Positions 16,750-25,379 of a stretch of DNA of 64,000 nt are shown here, piece after piece. Made by a program: the position numbers and the translations under genes. The stretch comes from an uncultured Collinsella sp. (GTDB lineage: Bacteria; Actinomycetota; Coriobacteriia; Coriobacteriales; Coriobacteriaceae). The notes below the pieces were generated by a model that saw nothing but the letters and a program-made list of their open reading frames with translations, had not been told where the DNA came from and made no database searches. The DNA lies in assembly GCA_900541125.1 (NCBI GenBank), contig UQIK01000001.1, positions 135,490-199,489 on the forward strand, written 5' to 3'. Numbering within the stretch: position 1 is the first letter of the stretch; each line of letters begins with the position of its first letter.

Positions 16750-17217
16750 ATGAAGATCGGTATCGGTAACGACCACGCCGCCGTCGAGCTCAAGAACATC
16801 ATCTCCGAGCACCTGAAGGAGCGCGGCTGCGAGGTCGTGAACTTTGGCACCGACACCTCCGAGAGTTTTGACTACCCCATCGCCGGCTACAAGGTGGGTA
16901 AGGCCGTTGCCAACGGCGACGTCGACCTGGGCATCCTCATCTGTGGCACCGGTGTCGGGATTAGCCTGGCTGCCAACAAGGTCGAGGGCGTACGCGCCGT
17001 CGTGTGCTCCGAGCCCTTCAGCGCCAAGCTCTCCCGCATGCACAACAATACCAACGTGCTCGCCTTTGGCGCCCGCGTCGTGGGCTCCGAGCTCGCCAAG
17101 ATGATTGTCGACGAGTGGCTCGACGCCGAGTTTGAGGGCGGTCGTCACGAGCGTCGCGTTAACCTCCTCAACGAGATCGACCGCACGCGCGGCCTCAAGG
17201 TCGTCGACGAGGCCTAA
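16750..17217 (+). CDS. rpiB: Ribose-5-phosphate isomerase B, paralog 1
   Basis: A 155-residue sugar-phosphate isomerase of the RpiB/LacAB family interconverting ribulose 5-phosphate and ribose 5-phosphate. GNDHAAVELK is at residues 6-15, the catalytic CGTGVGISLAANK near 65, and HNNTNVLAFGARVVG near 100. GAGAGG lies 8 bases before ATG 16750; longer starts lack a site. It is alone here. A close paralog lies at 24229-24696 next to rpe. Being unlinked to catabolic genes, this copy is the better candidate for the housekeeping enzyme. Confidence 0.9.
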   Translation: MKIGIGNDHAAVELKNIISEHLKERGCEVVNFGTDTSESFDYPIAGYKVGKAVANGDVDLGILICGTGVGISLAANKVEGVRAVVCSEPFSAKLSRMHNNTNVLAFGARVVGSELAKMIVDEWLDAEFEGGRHERRVNLLNEIDRTRGLKVVDEA

Positions 17218-17243
17218 ACATCTCAGTGCCACAAGCTAACAGC

Positions 17244-17280
17244 AGGGGCCCGCTCAGAACTCATGACCGAACGGGCCCCT
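17244..17280 (+). terminator. Terminator-like hairpin after rpiB
   Basis: AGGGGCCCG pairs with CGGGCCCCT across a 19-base loop, then TTCATAGATTTT follows on the plus strand. The T-run is imperfect. Confidence 0.6.
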
Positions 17281-17296
17281 TCATAGATTTTGGAAT

Positions 17297-17330
17297 AAAA
17301 GGGCGCCGCGGATGGAGTTCCGCGGCGCCC
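17297..17330 (-). terminator. Intrinsic terminator after ndk
   Basis: A 12-bp stem GGGCGCCGCGGA / TCCGCGGCGCCC is followed by TTTTATT on the minus strand, 38 bases past the ndk stop. Confidence 0.85.
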
Positions 17331-17368
17331 AAGCCACACGCTAACAGCTTTAAGGAGTCAAAGCTGGT

Positions 17369-17773
17369 TTAGCCAAAGAAGCGCTTGATCTCAATCTCGG
17401 CGTTCTCCAGGCAGTCGGAGCCGTGGATCACGTTGGCGTTGACATCGACGGCAAAGTCGCCGCGGATGGTACCAGGGGCAGCGTCAAGCGGATTAGTAGC
17501 GCCCATGAGGGTGCGCATCTTAGCAACAGCGGAGAGACCGGAAACGACCATCTTGACGACCGGACCGCTCGTCATAAAGTCGCAGAGACCGCCAAAGAAG
17601 GGCTTGTCGGCCAGATGGGCGTAGTGCTCCTCGACGGTAGCGCGCTCGAGCGTGGTCATCTCCATGCGCTCGATGACAAGGCCGCTGCGCTCGATGCGAG
17701 CAACAATCTCGCCGATCTTGCGGTCGCGCACGGCGTCGGGCTTAATCATGATGAAGGTCTTCTCGATAGCCAT
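17369..17773 (-). CDS. ndk: Nucleoside diphosphate kinase
   Basis: A 134-residue enzyme that transfers phosphate from ATP to nucleoside diphosphates through a phosphohistidine. The N-terminus EKTFIMIKPDAV and the catalytic histidine in NVIHGSDCLENA near residue 117 are canonical. GAAAGG lies 7 bases before ATG 17773; a 14-residue longer frame has no good site. Length is normal. Single gene with its own terminator. Confidence 0.95.
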   Translation of the reverse strand: MAIEKTFIMIKPDAVRDRKIGEIVARIERSGLVIERMEMTTLERATVEEHYAHLADKPFFGGLCDFMTSGPVVKMVVSGLSAVAKMRTLMGATNPLDAAPGTIRGDFAVDVNANVIHGSDCLENAEIEIKRFFG

Positions 17774-18158
17774 AAGGTAGCCTTTCAAGTAGGTTCGCGC
17801 GTGCCCAAGTCCCATTCCGGCACCCGCCTGGACTGCATCGTAACAGAGTTTTAGCTGCAGTTAAACAAAAAGCTGTTTATTGAAACGTTGCAATTTATTG
17901 AAGCGTTCCATATGTGTCACTTCTGTTTCGAAGCTCGATTAGAGTACCATCCGACTGCCCGTCAACCGCATCGAGCAGAGCAGACGGTCGGTTGCCGCCC
18001 GCGAACGTACCCCCTTCACAACCTGCCCAAAGGTCCTACAGAACTTCTCGACAAGCCCCTCCCCCATAGCAACAAAATACGGACGCCCACATCAGCAGGC
18101 GCCCGTAAAACAAAAAATGATTCCTCAATAAATGGCAAAAACGGCTTCGGCCAAACCC
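17774..18158. other. Intergenic region between ndk and argH
   Basis: About 385 bases with no supported gene. It includes the ndk promoter region, which is relatively AT-rich near 17840-17920, and the argH terminator at 18072-18106. Confidence 0.5.
18072..18106 (-). terminator. Intrinsic terminator downstream of argH
   Basis: On the minus strand ACGGGCGCC pairs with GGCGTCCGT (one G-T wobble) and ATTTTGTTG follows. It lies about 55 bases past the argH stop. Confidence 0.7.
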
Positions 18159-19589
18159 TTACTTTATCCCGTGGCCCATCTCGACGACCTTGGTCAGCGA
18201 TCCAAACACGCCCTCGTCGGTCACGAGCTGTGCCTCGGCACGCTGCAGCTGCACGGCAACGGCGGCAGGGGCGGTACCGCCCTCGGTCGTGCGTGCAGCG
18301 ACAATCGACGGGATGTCGAGCGCCTCGGTAATGTCGTGCTCAAAGAGCGAGCTTGCCTCCTGGAACACCTCAAACGGCAGGTCCTCAAGATTGCAGCCGC
18401 GCTTCTCACACATCAGGACCAGATGGCCCACCACGGCATGTGCCTCGCGGAACGGCAGACCACGCTTAGCCAGGTAATCGGCAACATCGGTGGCGGCAAG
18501 GTGTCCCACGCCGCACTCGCGCGCCATGGCATCCTCGTTGACGGTCCAAGTCGAAATCATACCGGCCATAACCGACAGGCACTGCATGAGCGTATGGGCG
18601 GTATCGAGCGCGCCCTCCTTGTCCTCCTGCAAGTCCTTGTTATAAGCGAGCGGCAAGCCCTTCATGGTCACGAGCAGCTGCACCAGGTTGCCATATACAC
18701 GGCCGCTCTTGCCGCGGATAAGCTCGGCAAAGTCGGGATTCTTCTTCTGCGGCATGATGGACGAGCCGGTGGAGTACGAGTCGGAAAGCGTGATAAAGCC
18801 AAATTCGGAGCTCGACCACAGCACGATCTCCTCGGAAAGGCGCGACAGATGCATGGCCATGACTGAGCCGGCGTAATGCAGATCGAGCAGGAAATCGCGG
18901 TCGGAAACCGCATCGAGCGAGTTGGGAATCACACCCGCAAAGCCAAGTTCGGCAGCCGTCATCTGACGATCGAGCGGATAGCTCGTGCCGGCAAGTGCGG
19001 CAGCACCCAGCGGGCAGTTGTCGGCGGCATCAAAGGCTGCCTTCAGGCGCGTAAAGTCGCGCGCGAACATCCAGGAATACGCCAGCAGATGATGCGACAG
19101 CAGCACGGGCTGAGCGTGCTGCATGTGCGTGTAGCCCGGCAGAATTACCTTGTCGTACTTCTTGGCCGCATCCACCAGCACATGGCGCAGCTCAAGATTG
19201 GCCTCCATGAGCTCCTTGGCCAGCGCCTTGACGCCCAAGCGTGTGTCGGTCGCCACCTGGTCGTTGCGCGAACGTCCGGTATGCAAGCGCTTACCGGCCT
19301 CGCCGATGCGACGCGTCAGCTCGCTCTCGATGGACATATGAATGTCCTCGTCGTTGATGTCGAAGGTGAAGTTGCCGGCATCGATATCCTGTTCGATTCC
19401 GGTCAGACCCTCGGCAATCGCTTGCTCGTCCTCGGCGCTGATAATGCCCTGGGCCGCCAGCATCTTGGCATGTGCCTTAGATCCGGCGATGTCCTGCTTA
19501 TAGAGATGTTTGTCGACCGGCAACGACGCGCCAAACTCCTGCGTGACCTCGGCCACGCCTGCCTCAAAACGACCGCCCCAAAGAGCCAT
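18159..19589 (-). CDS. argH: Argininosuccinate lyase
   Basis: A 476-residue enzyme releasing arginine and fumarate from argininosuccinate. It starts MALWGGRF, has HTGRSRNDQVATDTRL near residue 105, the catalytic GYTHMQHAQPV near 155, and the superfamily signature GSSIMPQKKNPD near 280. GAAAGGGG precedes ATG 19589; the 25-residue longer frame is not needed. It lies downstream of argG on the same strand, separated by about 520 bases with a hairpin and a small ORF, so the two may be transcribed separately. Confidence 0.95.
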   Translation of the reverse strand: MALWGGRFEAGVAEVTQEFGASLPVDKHLYKQDIAGSKAHAKMLAAQGIISAEDEQAIAEGLTGIEQDIDAGNFTFDINDEDIHMSIESELTRRIGEAGKRLHTGRSRNDQVATDTRLGVKALAKELMEANLELRHVLVDAAKKYDKVILPGYTHMQHAQPVLLSHHLLAYSWMFARDFTRLKAAFDAADNCPLGAAALAGTSYPLDRQMTAAELGFAGVIPNSLDAVSDRDFLLDLHYAGSVMAMHLSRLSEEIVLWSSSEFGFITLSDSYSTGSSIMPQKKNPDFAELIRGKSGRVYGNLVQLLVTMKGLPLAYNKDLQEDKEGALDTAHTLMQCLSVMAGMISTWTVNEDAMARECGVGHLAATDVADYLAKRGLPFREAHAVVGHLVLMCEKRGCNLEDLPFEVFQEASSLFEHDITEALDIPSIVAARTTEGGTAPAAVAVQLQRAEAQLVTDEGVFGSLTKVVEMGHGIK

Positions 19590-19707
19590 GGAACCGTCCC
19601 CTTTCTCCAAATACCAAAACAAGCGCCCAAAGCAATGCGCCATATCGCTAAAGCGATTTTTCAACCGCTAGTTTTACACATTCCCCACCGTGTGCGGAGC
19701 CATGTAG

Positions 19708-19878
19708 CTAATTTGCAAAGAAGTGACGCGCCATGCACTTGGCGCCCAACGTCTCCCTCCGGATGTTGCCCTGCGAACCATCGATCCAGGCCTTCAGGCT
19801 CATAGGAACGTCCTCGACCTTTACAGCATCGAACTCGGGCGCGAGGGCAAGCAAAGCATGCGCGATAGCATTGAACAT
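19708..19878 (-). CDS. Small hypothetical protein, 56 residues
   Basis: This short frame begins at ATG 19878 with a very good GAGGAG 5 bases upstream and ends at a TAG at 19708. The product starts MFNAIAHALLALAPEFD, has a mixed middle (VEDVPMSLKAWIDG) and a basic end (RRETLGAKCMARHFFAN). It has no membrane helix or recognised motif. It lies between argG and argH, 50 bases after a hairpin, with AT-rich TATATATA just before the ribosome site that could serve as a -10. The ribosome site is the main evidence; function is unknown. Confidence 0.5.
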   Translation of the reverse strand: MFNAIAHALLALAPEFDAVKVEDVPMSLKAWIDGSQGNIRRETLGAKCMARHFFAN

Positions 19879-19920
19879 AATGGATACTCCTCATATATAT
19901 AGGCACAGAGCCGCCAAATT

Positions 19921-19958
19921 GATAGAAAGAGCCCCGCCGGACAACCCCGGCGGGGCTC
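19921..19958 (-). terminator. Strong hairpin between argG and the small ORF
   Basis: GAGCCCCGCCGG and its inverse form a 12-bp stem with a 6-base loop; TTTCTATC follows on the minus strand. It is about 155 bases after the argG stop, so it would end a long 3' tail. Confidence 0.65.
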
Positions 19959-20111
19959 GGACTCAGCCGCAGACGCGGCATCATATATGCGGGCGGAACG
20001 TAGGGGCCACCGATGTTAAGAAGTGTCAGCAAGCATAACGAAAGGTAGGGACCCCGTGCGCCCGTTATGTATCACGCGGATGGGCCGCGCGGATACCAAG
20101 GGAAGGAGGCG

Positions 20112-21338
20112 CTAGGCCTGGGCGGCAGCAGAGCTGGGGCCCTGGACCTTTGCCCACGTCTTGAGCGACAGCGTATCGATCTCGATAAAGCCGGCGCTGG
20201 CCTTCTCGTCAAACGTGGTGTCGCGGTCGTAGGTAGCCAGACCGTAGTCGTAGAGGCTGAAGAGGCTCTTGCGGCCGACGACATGGCAGTTGCCCTTAAA
20301 GAACTTCAGACGGACAGTGCCGGTCACGAACTTCTGGGTATCGGCCATAAAGGCATCGAGCGCGTTTTTGAGCGGGCTGTACCACTGGCCGTTGTACACG
20401 GCGGTGGCCCAATCCTGCTCGAGCTTAATCTTGGTCTTGAGCAGGTCGCCCTCGACGCAGATGTCCTCGAGCGCCTTGTGGGCGGTGATGAGCGTCAGGG
20501 CTCCGGGAACCTCATAGCACTCACGGCTCTTGAGGCCCACCAGACGATCCTCGACCAGATCGAGACGGCCAAAGCCGTTATCGCCCGAAATCTTGTTGAG
20601 GGCGATGACGATCTCGGAGAGCTTCATCTTCTTGCCGTCGACGGCGACGGGCTTGCCGGCCTCAAACTCAATCTCGGTGTAGGTCGGGGTGTCCGGCGTG
20701 TCCTCGGGGTTCTTGGTCATAACCCAGGCGTCGTCGAGCGGCTCGTTCCAGGGATCCTCCAGGTGGCCGCACTCAATGGCACGACCCCACAGGTTGTCGT
20801 CGATGGAGTAGGGGTTGTCGTTGGCACCCTCGGGAACCGGCACGTTGTGGGCGTGGGCATAGGCGACCTCGTCGGGGCGACACTTCAGGTCCCACTCGCG
20901 AACCGGGGCGATAACCTTGAGCTCGGGGTCGAGGGCCTTGACGGCGGCCTCAAAACGGACCTGGTCATTACCCTTGCCGGTGCAGCCGTGGGCGACGTAG
21001 GTCGCGCCAAACTCGTGGGCGACCTCGACAAGCTTCTTGGCAAGCAGCGGACGGGAAAGGGCGGAGAGCAGCGGATACTTGTTCTCATACATAGAGTTGG
21101 CCGCGATGGCCTTAGTCAGGAACTCATCGGAGAACTCGTCGCGCAGGTCGAGTACCTGGCAATCGAGAACGCCCAGGTCGAGCGCCTTCTGCTTCTTGGC
21201 GTCCAGGCCGGTCTCCTCCTGGCCCACGTTGCCGCAGACGCAAACGACATCGAGATTCTTCTCATCCTGGAGCCACTTGACACATACGGATGTATCAAGA
21301 CCACCGGAATATGCGAGAACGACTTTTTCCTTGCTCAT
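20112..21338 (-). CDS. argG: Argininosuccinate synthase
   Basis: A 408-residue enzyme joining citrulline and aspartate with ATP. It has the N-type ATP pyrophosphatase loop LAYSGGLDTSV at residues 8-18, then YVAHGCTGKGNDQVRFE near 115 and SIDDNLWGRAIE near 180. GAAAGGA lies 7 bases before ATG 21338; the 17-residue longer frame has no better site. The next gene on the strand is the small ORF, then argH. No ARG box was recognised upstream. Confidence 0.95.
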   Translation of the reverse strand: MSKEKVVLAYSGGLDTSVCVKWLQDEKNLDVVCVCGNVGQEETGLDAKKQKALDLGVLDCQVLDLRDEFSDEFLTKAIAANSMYENKYPLLSALSRPLLAKKLVEVAHEFGATYVAHGCTGKGNDQVRFEAAVKALDPELKVIAPVREWDLKCRPDEVAYAHAHNVPVPEGANDNPYSIDDNLWGRAIECGHLEDPWNEPLDDAWVMTKNPEDTPDTPTYTEIEFEAGKPVAVDGKKMKLSEIVIALNKISGDNGFGRLDLVEDRLVGLKSRECYEVPGALTLITAHKALEDICVEGDLLKTKIKLEQDWATAVYNGQWYSPLKNALDAFMADTQKFVTGTVRLKFFKGNCHVVGRKSLFSLYDYGLATYDRDTTFDEKASAGFIEIDTLSLKTWAKVQGPSSAAAQA

Positions 21339-21892
21339 GGCTGTTTCCTTTCGCCCTTGGTAGCTAGTTAGAACATCGGTCAGTTGCAAGTCATTTCAAG
21401 GTCATATACCGTGCAATATCAGGTTAAATAGCAAAAATCAGCACATACATGCCCTAGAAACATGCAGCAATTTCGCGCTAAAACCCAACGACCTCAAAAT
21501 GACTCTGTTGAGGCAATTCGCCCCATGCGGACAGAGACGATTGTTATCGTCGTCGGGAAATTGCGCGCTGGCGTCGGATGGCATTGTCTGCAGTGGTGAT
21601 GATCGTTACGAACTGCATCTGCCTTTCCTTTCACCTATCGCCGGGCGCAATTCTAATATCGTAAACGGTACCTTTTCCTCGGTAAGCGGTTGTTTTTCCG
21701 TCTCCGTTTTCGATGGTCGCTATATTACGCTAAAGTGCCTGCTGCACAAGCGACAAATTCAAATTTCTGAAAAGTTTTTTCATTAGTTTGTGAAGCGTGG
21801 TGCAAATACGCTCCGTTCCTGCGAAAATACGGCCGACTACGAGTTGATGGTTATAACGTCTGAAACAATCTCGAAACGAAAGGCTCGCTTTT
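21339..21892. other. Intergenic region of 554 bases, divergent argG and Cof-type HAD gene
   Basis: This stretch is richer in A+T than its surroundings, mostly after 21600. An open frame at 21499-21786 on the plus strand has no ribosome site and no recognisable product, so I do not call it. The promoters of argG and of the HAD gene must lie here. Nothing else was identified. Confidence 0.4.
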
Positions 21893-22720
21893 ATGCAAAC
21901 TTACGAATCGGACGCCAATATCGGAAACATTAAGCTCATCGCCGTCGACATGGACAAGACGCTGCTGACCGACGAGCGCGTGCTGCCGCAAGGCCTCGAC
22001 GAACGCCTGGACAAGCTCGCCGACGCCGGCATCGTATTCTGCCCCGCCAGCGGACGTCCCGCCCCCAAGCTCGAGGAGATGTTCGAGGGCATCAAAAACC
22101 GCCTTGCTTTTTGTCCCGACAACGGAGCGTGCGTGATCTATCGCGGCAGCTATATCTATAAGAGCATTATCGACGTGGAGCTGTATCAGCAGGTCTTGAG
22201 CCGTGCCTCGGAGGATCCTCGCGCTGTCCCCGTCCTGTGCTGCTTCGACGAGTTCTACGTGCTTGCCCGCGACCATCAATACCACGACGAGATCAGCGTC
22301 TACTACAACACAATCAACTACGTCGACAGCTTTGAGGACCTTGATATCGAGTCCAACAAGATCTCAATCTTCTTCCCGGCCTATGATGCCGAGCCCGCTT
22401 TCCGCGAGACCTATAGCCCCGAGTTCTCGGACAAGCTCTACGTCACCAACGCCGGGCGCGAGTGGATCGACTTTATGAACCTGGGCGTCGACAAGGGCGC
22501 CGGCGTCGCGCACCTGTGCGAACACCTGGGCATCGATATCGCCGACGCCGCCGCCGTGGGCGATACGTACAACGACATCCCCATGCTGGAGCGCGTCGGT
22601 CACAGCTTTATCGTGGACAATGCCGAGGAGCACATGAACGCGCATGCCAAATGGCGCATTCCGAGCAACAACGACGGGGGCGTACTGACGCTCATCGACG
22701 CCATCTTGGCGGCTCGTTAA
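21893..22720 (+). CDS. Cof-type HAD-IIB family phosphatase
   Basis: A 275-residue cytoplasmic sugar-phosphate-type phosphatase. Motif I is IAVDMDKTLLTD near residue 16, motif II is CPASGRP near 50, and the C-terminal motif is AAVGDTYNDIPML with the preceding lysine in VDKGAGVAHL, the C2B-cap arrangement of the Cof family. GAAAGG lies 9 bases before ATG 21893. It is single and followed at once by a long inverted repeat. Substrate cannot be told. Confidence 0.88.
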   Translation: MQTYESDANIGNIKLIAVDMDKTLLTDERVLPQGLDERLDKLADAGIVFCPASGRPAPKLEEMFEGIKNRLAFCPDNGACVIYRGSYIYKSIIDVELYQQVLSRASEDPRAVPVLCCFDEFYVLARDHQYHDEISVYYNTINYVDSFEDLDIESNKISIFFPAYDAEPAFRETYSPEFSDKLYVTNAGREWIDFMNLGVDKGAGVAHLCEHLGIDIADAAAVGDTYNDIPMLERVGHSFIVDNAEEHMNAHAKWRIPSNNDGGVLTLIDAILAAR

Positions 22721-22731
22721 CGTGGCTCGTC

Positions 22732-22861
22732 GGACCTGGCCGGGCGAGACGGGTAAGTTTTTCGCTCGGTCAGGTCCTGGGCTCGCTCGGAAAGCACATT
22801 AAGTGCTTTCCGGCTCGTGCGGAATCTACGAAAAACTTACCCGCCTCGCCCGGCCAGGTCC
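22732..22861. repeat. Large nested palindrome, 33-bp arms with one mismatch
   Basis: The outer arms (22732-22764 and 22829-22861) match inversely over 33 bases with one mismatch; the left begins GGACCTGGCCGGGCGAG. A second 10-bp hairpin CGGAAAGCAC / GTGCTTTCCG lies in the middle (22788-22812). It starts 11 bases after the HAD stop. There is no T-run at its end, and a normal terminator lies further on at 22929. Confidence 0.85.
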
Positions 22862-22928
22862 TAGGGTGACTTGCTTGCCGCCTAGATGGCGTCTTGGCGT
22901 CTAGATACTTGGCTGAATATATTTTGAT

Positions 22929-22970
22929 GAAGGGAGCTCCTTGTTGTGAGGGGCTCCCTTCTGCTCTTTT
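22929..22970 (+). terminator. Intrinsic terminator
   Basis: GAAGGGAGC pairs with GCTCCCTTC and TGCTCTTTT follows on the plus strand. It closes the HAD unit, leaving the large palindrome inside the transcript. Confidence 0.75.
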
Positions 22971-23002
22971 GACTTTGGGCTTAGATCTTGATGCTATTGG
23001 GT

Positions 23003-23019
23003 AATCGTTTTCTTATACT
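23003..23019 (+). promoter_or_regulatory. lacI-family gene promoter with LacI-like operator
   Basis: AATCGTTT (23003-23010) fits the LacI-family core AAnCGnTT and is followed by TATACT (23014-23019) as -10. The surrounding 22 bases (from GGGTAATCGTT) are nearly repeated upstream of rpe at 25378-25399, suggesting autoregulation. Confidence 0.5.
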
Positions 23020-23060
23020 GTTGCTCATTAGAAGTATTACACACGTATAAGAGGCGTCCT

Positions 23061-24065
23061 ATGTCGAAGAATCTATCTATTCGCGATATTGCCGAGATGT
23101 CTGGGGTATCTGTCGCCACGGTATCCCGCGTTATCAATAACAATGGGCGCTTTTCGGAAGAGACCCGAAAACGCGTGCAAAAGATTATTGATGAAAATGG
23201 GTACGTCACTAATATGGCCGCGCGCAGCCTTCGCAGTTCGAAATCGGGAAACATCGGACTGATTCTGCCCGATATTTCCAACGACTTTTTCTCCACCCTC
23301 GCATACCACACCGAACGCGAGTTGCAATCACACGGCTATTCCGTCTTTGCCTGCAACACCAGCAACGACCCTGCGCGTGAGCAGGCATATTTCAAAACGC
23401 TCACCAGCAAACTCGTCGATGGCATCATCTGCATTAGCGGGCTCCATACCCTCGATGGAGATATCGTTCCTAAAAACCTTCCCATTGTCTGCGTCGATCG
23501 CTATCCCGAAAACACGCTCAATATCCCTGTTGTCAGCTCCGACGAAGTAGTTGGCATGAAAACCGCCACCCAAGAGCTCATCGACCACGGATGCCGACGC
23601 ATTATCTATGTCGCTAGCTATACCGCAGACTTTAAAGGCAATCGCCGAGAGCTTGGCTATCTGGACGCCCTCAAAGCAAATGGGATCGAAATCGACAACA
23701 ACCTCATCGTCAACATCACCGGTAAAAAGCCCAGCATGTACGAAACAGAAGACCTCATCTCCGGCCTCATCCAACAAGGCGTCGTATTCGACGGCATCGC
23801 CGCTTCGAGCGACCATTCCGCCGCGGGAGCCCTGCGCGCACTCCTAAACGCTGGCATCAACGTGCCGGAACAGGTCAAGCTAACGGGATTTGACGATTCT
23901 GTCTATTCGCGTCTGACCACGCCGCAAATCACGACCATTCACCGTTTTCCCGATCAGATGGCAAAGGCGGGGTGCGACGCCATACTCAAAATGCTTCGCG
24001 GAGACGAAGCCGAGAGAGAAACCATCGTTCCCGTAAAACTCGTCAAACGCGAGTCATCCTGCTAG
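23061..24065 (+). CDS. LacI-family transcriptional regulator
   Basis: A 334-residue repressor-type protein. The N-terminal helix-turn-helix and hinge read SIRDIAEMSGVSVATVSRVIN and AARSLRSSKSGNIGLI, and the rest is a periplasmic-binding-protein-like sensor domain with GFDDSVYSRLTTPQITTI near residue 277. It should bind a sugar or sugar phosphate. AAGAGG precedes ATG 23061. It is convergent with the rpe-rpiB pair, whose promoter holds several LacI-like sites, so those genes are its probable targets. The ligand is unknown. Confidence 0.9.
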   Translation: MSKNLSIRDIAEMSGVSVATVSRVINNNGRFSEETRKRVQKIIDENGYVTNMAARSLRSSKSGNIGLILPDISNDFFSTLAYHTERELQSHGYSVFACNTSNDPAREQAYFKTLTSKLVDGIICISGLHTLDGDIVPKNLPIVCVDRYPENTLNIPVVSSDEVVGMKTATQELIDHGCRRIIYVASYTADFKGNRRELGYLDALKANGIEIDNNLIVNITGKKPSMYETEDLISGLIQQGVVFDGIAASSDHSAAGALRALLNAGINVPEQVKLTGFDDSVYSRLTTPQITTIHRFPDQMAKAGCDAILKMLRGDEAERETIVPVKLVKRESSC

Positions 24066-24090
24066 TCATCAGCAACTCGAAACAGATTCG

Positions 24091-24135
24091 ATCAAAATAG
24101 CACCCCACTCGACACCTAAAAGCCGGGCGGGGCGC
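24091..24135 (-). terminator. Terminator after the rpe-rpiB pair
   Basis: On the minus strand GCGCCCCGCCCG pairs with CGAGTGGGGTGC (two wobbles, one mismatch) and TATTTTGATC follows. It lies about 95 bases past the rpiB stop. Confidence 0.6.
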
Positions 24136-24228
24136 TTGTCACACAAGCTGCTTAGCGATTAACGCTCGCCATACGAAAATACGTATACGGCCCCCTTCTA
24201 CCTGCACAATATGCGGTTAGCAGACCCG

Positions 24229-24696
24229 TTACTCACCGTCGACGACGGCAAGCCCCTGGGTTTCCTTAATCTCACCGATCATATCGATGCGGCGCTGATG
24301 ACGACCGCCCTCAAACTCGGCATCGAGCCATTCGTCCACAATCATCTTGGCAAGCTCCTGACCCACGACGCGAGCGCCAAAGGCGACAATATTGGTATTG
24401 TTATGCTCTCGGCTCAGTTTTGCGCTATACGGCTCCGAGCACACCACGGCACGCACGCCCTGAACGCTGTTGGCGGCAAGCGAAATGCCGACGCCCGTAC
24501 CGCAGATCAGCACGCCCAGGTCGCACTCTCCCGACGCAACGGCCTTACCGACCCTATAGCCGCTAATCGGATAGTCAAAACGCTCGGTGGAATCGGTACC
24601 GTAGTTGATGACCTCATGACCCTTGCCCTCGAGATGCTCCTTGATGATGTTCTTGAGCTCGACGGCGACATGATCGTTTCCAATTGCAATCTTCAT
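24229..24696 (-). CDS. rpiB: Ribose-5-phosphate isomerase B family protein, paralog 2
   Basis: A 155-residue protein very similar along its whole length to the RpiB at 16750-17217. It keeps GNDHVAVELKN, the catalytic CGTGVGISLAAN and HNNTNIVAFGARVVG. Its ATG at 24696 comes 3 bases after the rpe stop, so translation is probably coupled; GGAGT inside the end of rpe serves as ribosome site. With rpe and a LacI regulator beside it, this copy likely serves breakdown of a specific sugar (for example allose, allulose or ribose-type) rather than the core pathway. The sugar is not determined. Confidence 0.88.
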   Translation of the reverse strand: MKIAIGNDHVAVELKNIIKEHLEGKGHEVINYGTDSTERFDYPISGYRVGKAVASGECDLGVLICGTGVGISLAANSVQGVRAVVCSEPYSAKLSREHNNTNIVAFGARVVGQELAKMIVDEWLDAEFEGGRHQRRIDMIGEIKETQGLAVVDGE

Positions 24697-24699
24697 GAC

Positions 24700-25353
24700 T
24701 TAGTACTCCTTTCCGTCGCGGAGGTTCCGCAGGCACTCCGCATAACCGATTTCCTTACCAAAAAGTGCGCTCGTGCCCAACACAAAACCGTCGGCACCGG
24801 CGGCGGAAAGCTCGCGAACAACCTTAGGGCTGCAAGCACCGTCGATCATGAGCTTAAAGCCGTATTCATCCTTAAGGGCGGCCAGGCGCTCGATTTTTTT
24901 AGTGGTAAAGTCGATAAACTTCTGACCGGCAAAACCGGGATTCACCGTCATGACCATCACGTAATCGACGAGGTTCAACATCTCCTCAATCGTTTCAATC
25001 GAGGTATCAGGATTGATGACCAGACCGGCAGCGGCGTCGCGTTCCTTAATGTGTGCCAGCGTCTTGACCACATAACGCTCAGACTCGGGATGGATGTAGA
25101 CGATGTCGGCACCGGCGTCCAAGAACAAATCAACCTTGGCGGCAGGTTTCTCAATCATCAGGTGTACGTCGATAGGCTTTATCGTCGCAGCGCGAATGGC
25201 CTTAACGTCCATAACGCCCATAGTGATATTGGGCACGAAGGTGCCGTCCATAATGTCGCAGTGGAAGATATCAGCGCCGGCGACGTCAAGTCTCTCGACT
25301 TCACGACGCAAATCGCCGTAATCGGCACACATCATGCTTGGGCAAAGCAGCAT
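24700..25353 (-). CDS. rpe: Ribulose-phosphate 3-epimerase family protein
   Basis: A 217-residue TIM-barrel epimerase. It shows the family's metal-binding HCDIMDGTFVPNITMG near residue 31, VHLMIEKPAAK near 63, and VMVMTVNPGFAGQKFI near 132. The form could be Rpe or the D-allulose-6-phosphate 3-epimerase AlsE; pairing with an extra RpiB and a LacI regulator makes AlsE-like use possible. GAAAGGA precedes ATG 25353. The promoter lies at 25380-25497 with multiple operators. Confidence 0.85.
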   Translation of the reverse strand: MLLCPSMMCADYGDLRREVERLDVAGADIFHCDIMDGTFVPNITMGVMDVKAIRAATIKPIDVHLMIEKPAAKVDLFLDAGADIVYIHPESERYVVKTLAHIKERDAAAGLVINPDTSIETIEEMLNLVDYVMVMTVNPGFAGQKFIDFTTKKIERLAALKDEYGFKLMIDGACSPKVVRELSAAGADGFVLGTSALFGKEIGYAECLRNLRDGKEY

Positions 25354-25379
25354 ATTTGATTCCTTTCTCGAGATGATGG

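Noticed and set aside
19661..20032. 123-residue minus-strand frame between argG and argH
   Set aside because: It crosses a terminator hairpin and the better-supported 56-residue ORF in another frame.
21499..21786. 95-residue frame in the argG-HAD gap
   Set aside because: No ribosome site, odd composition and no recognisable motif.
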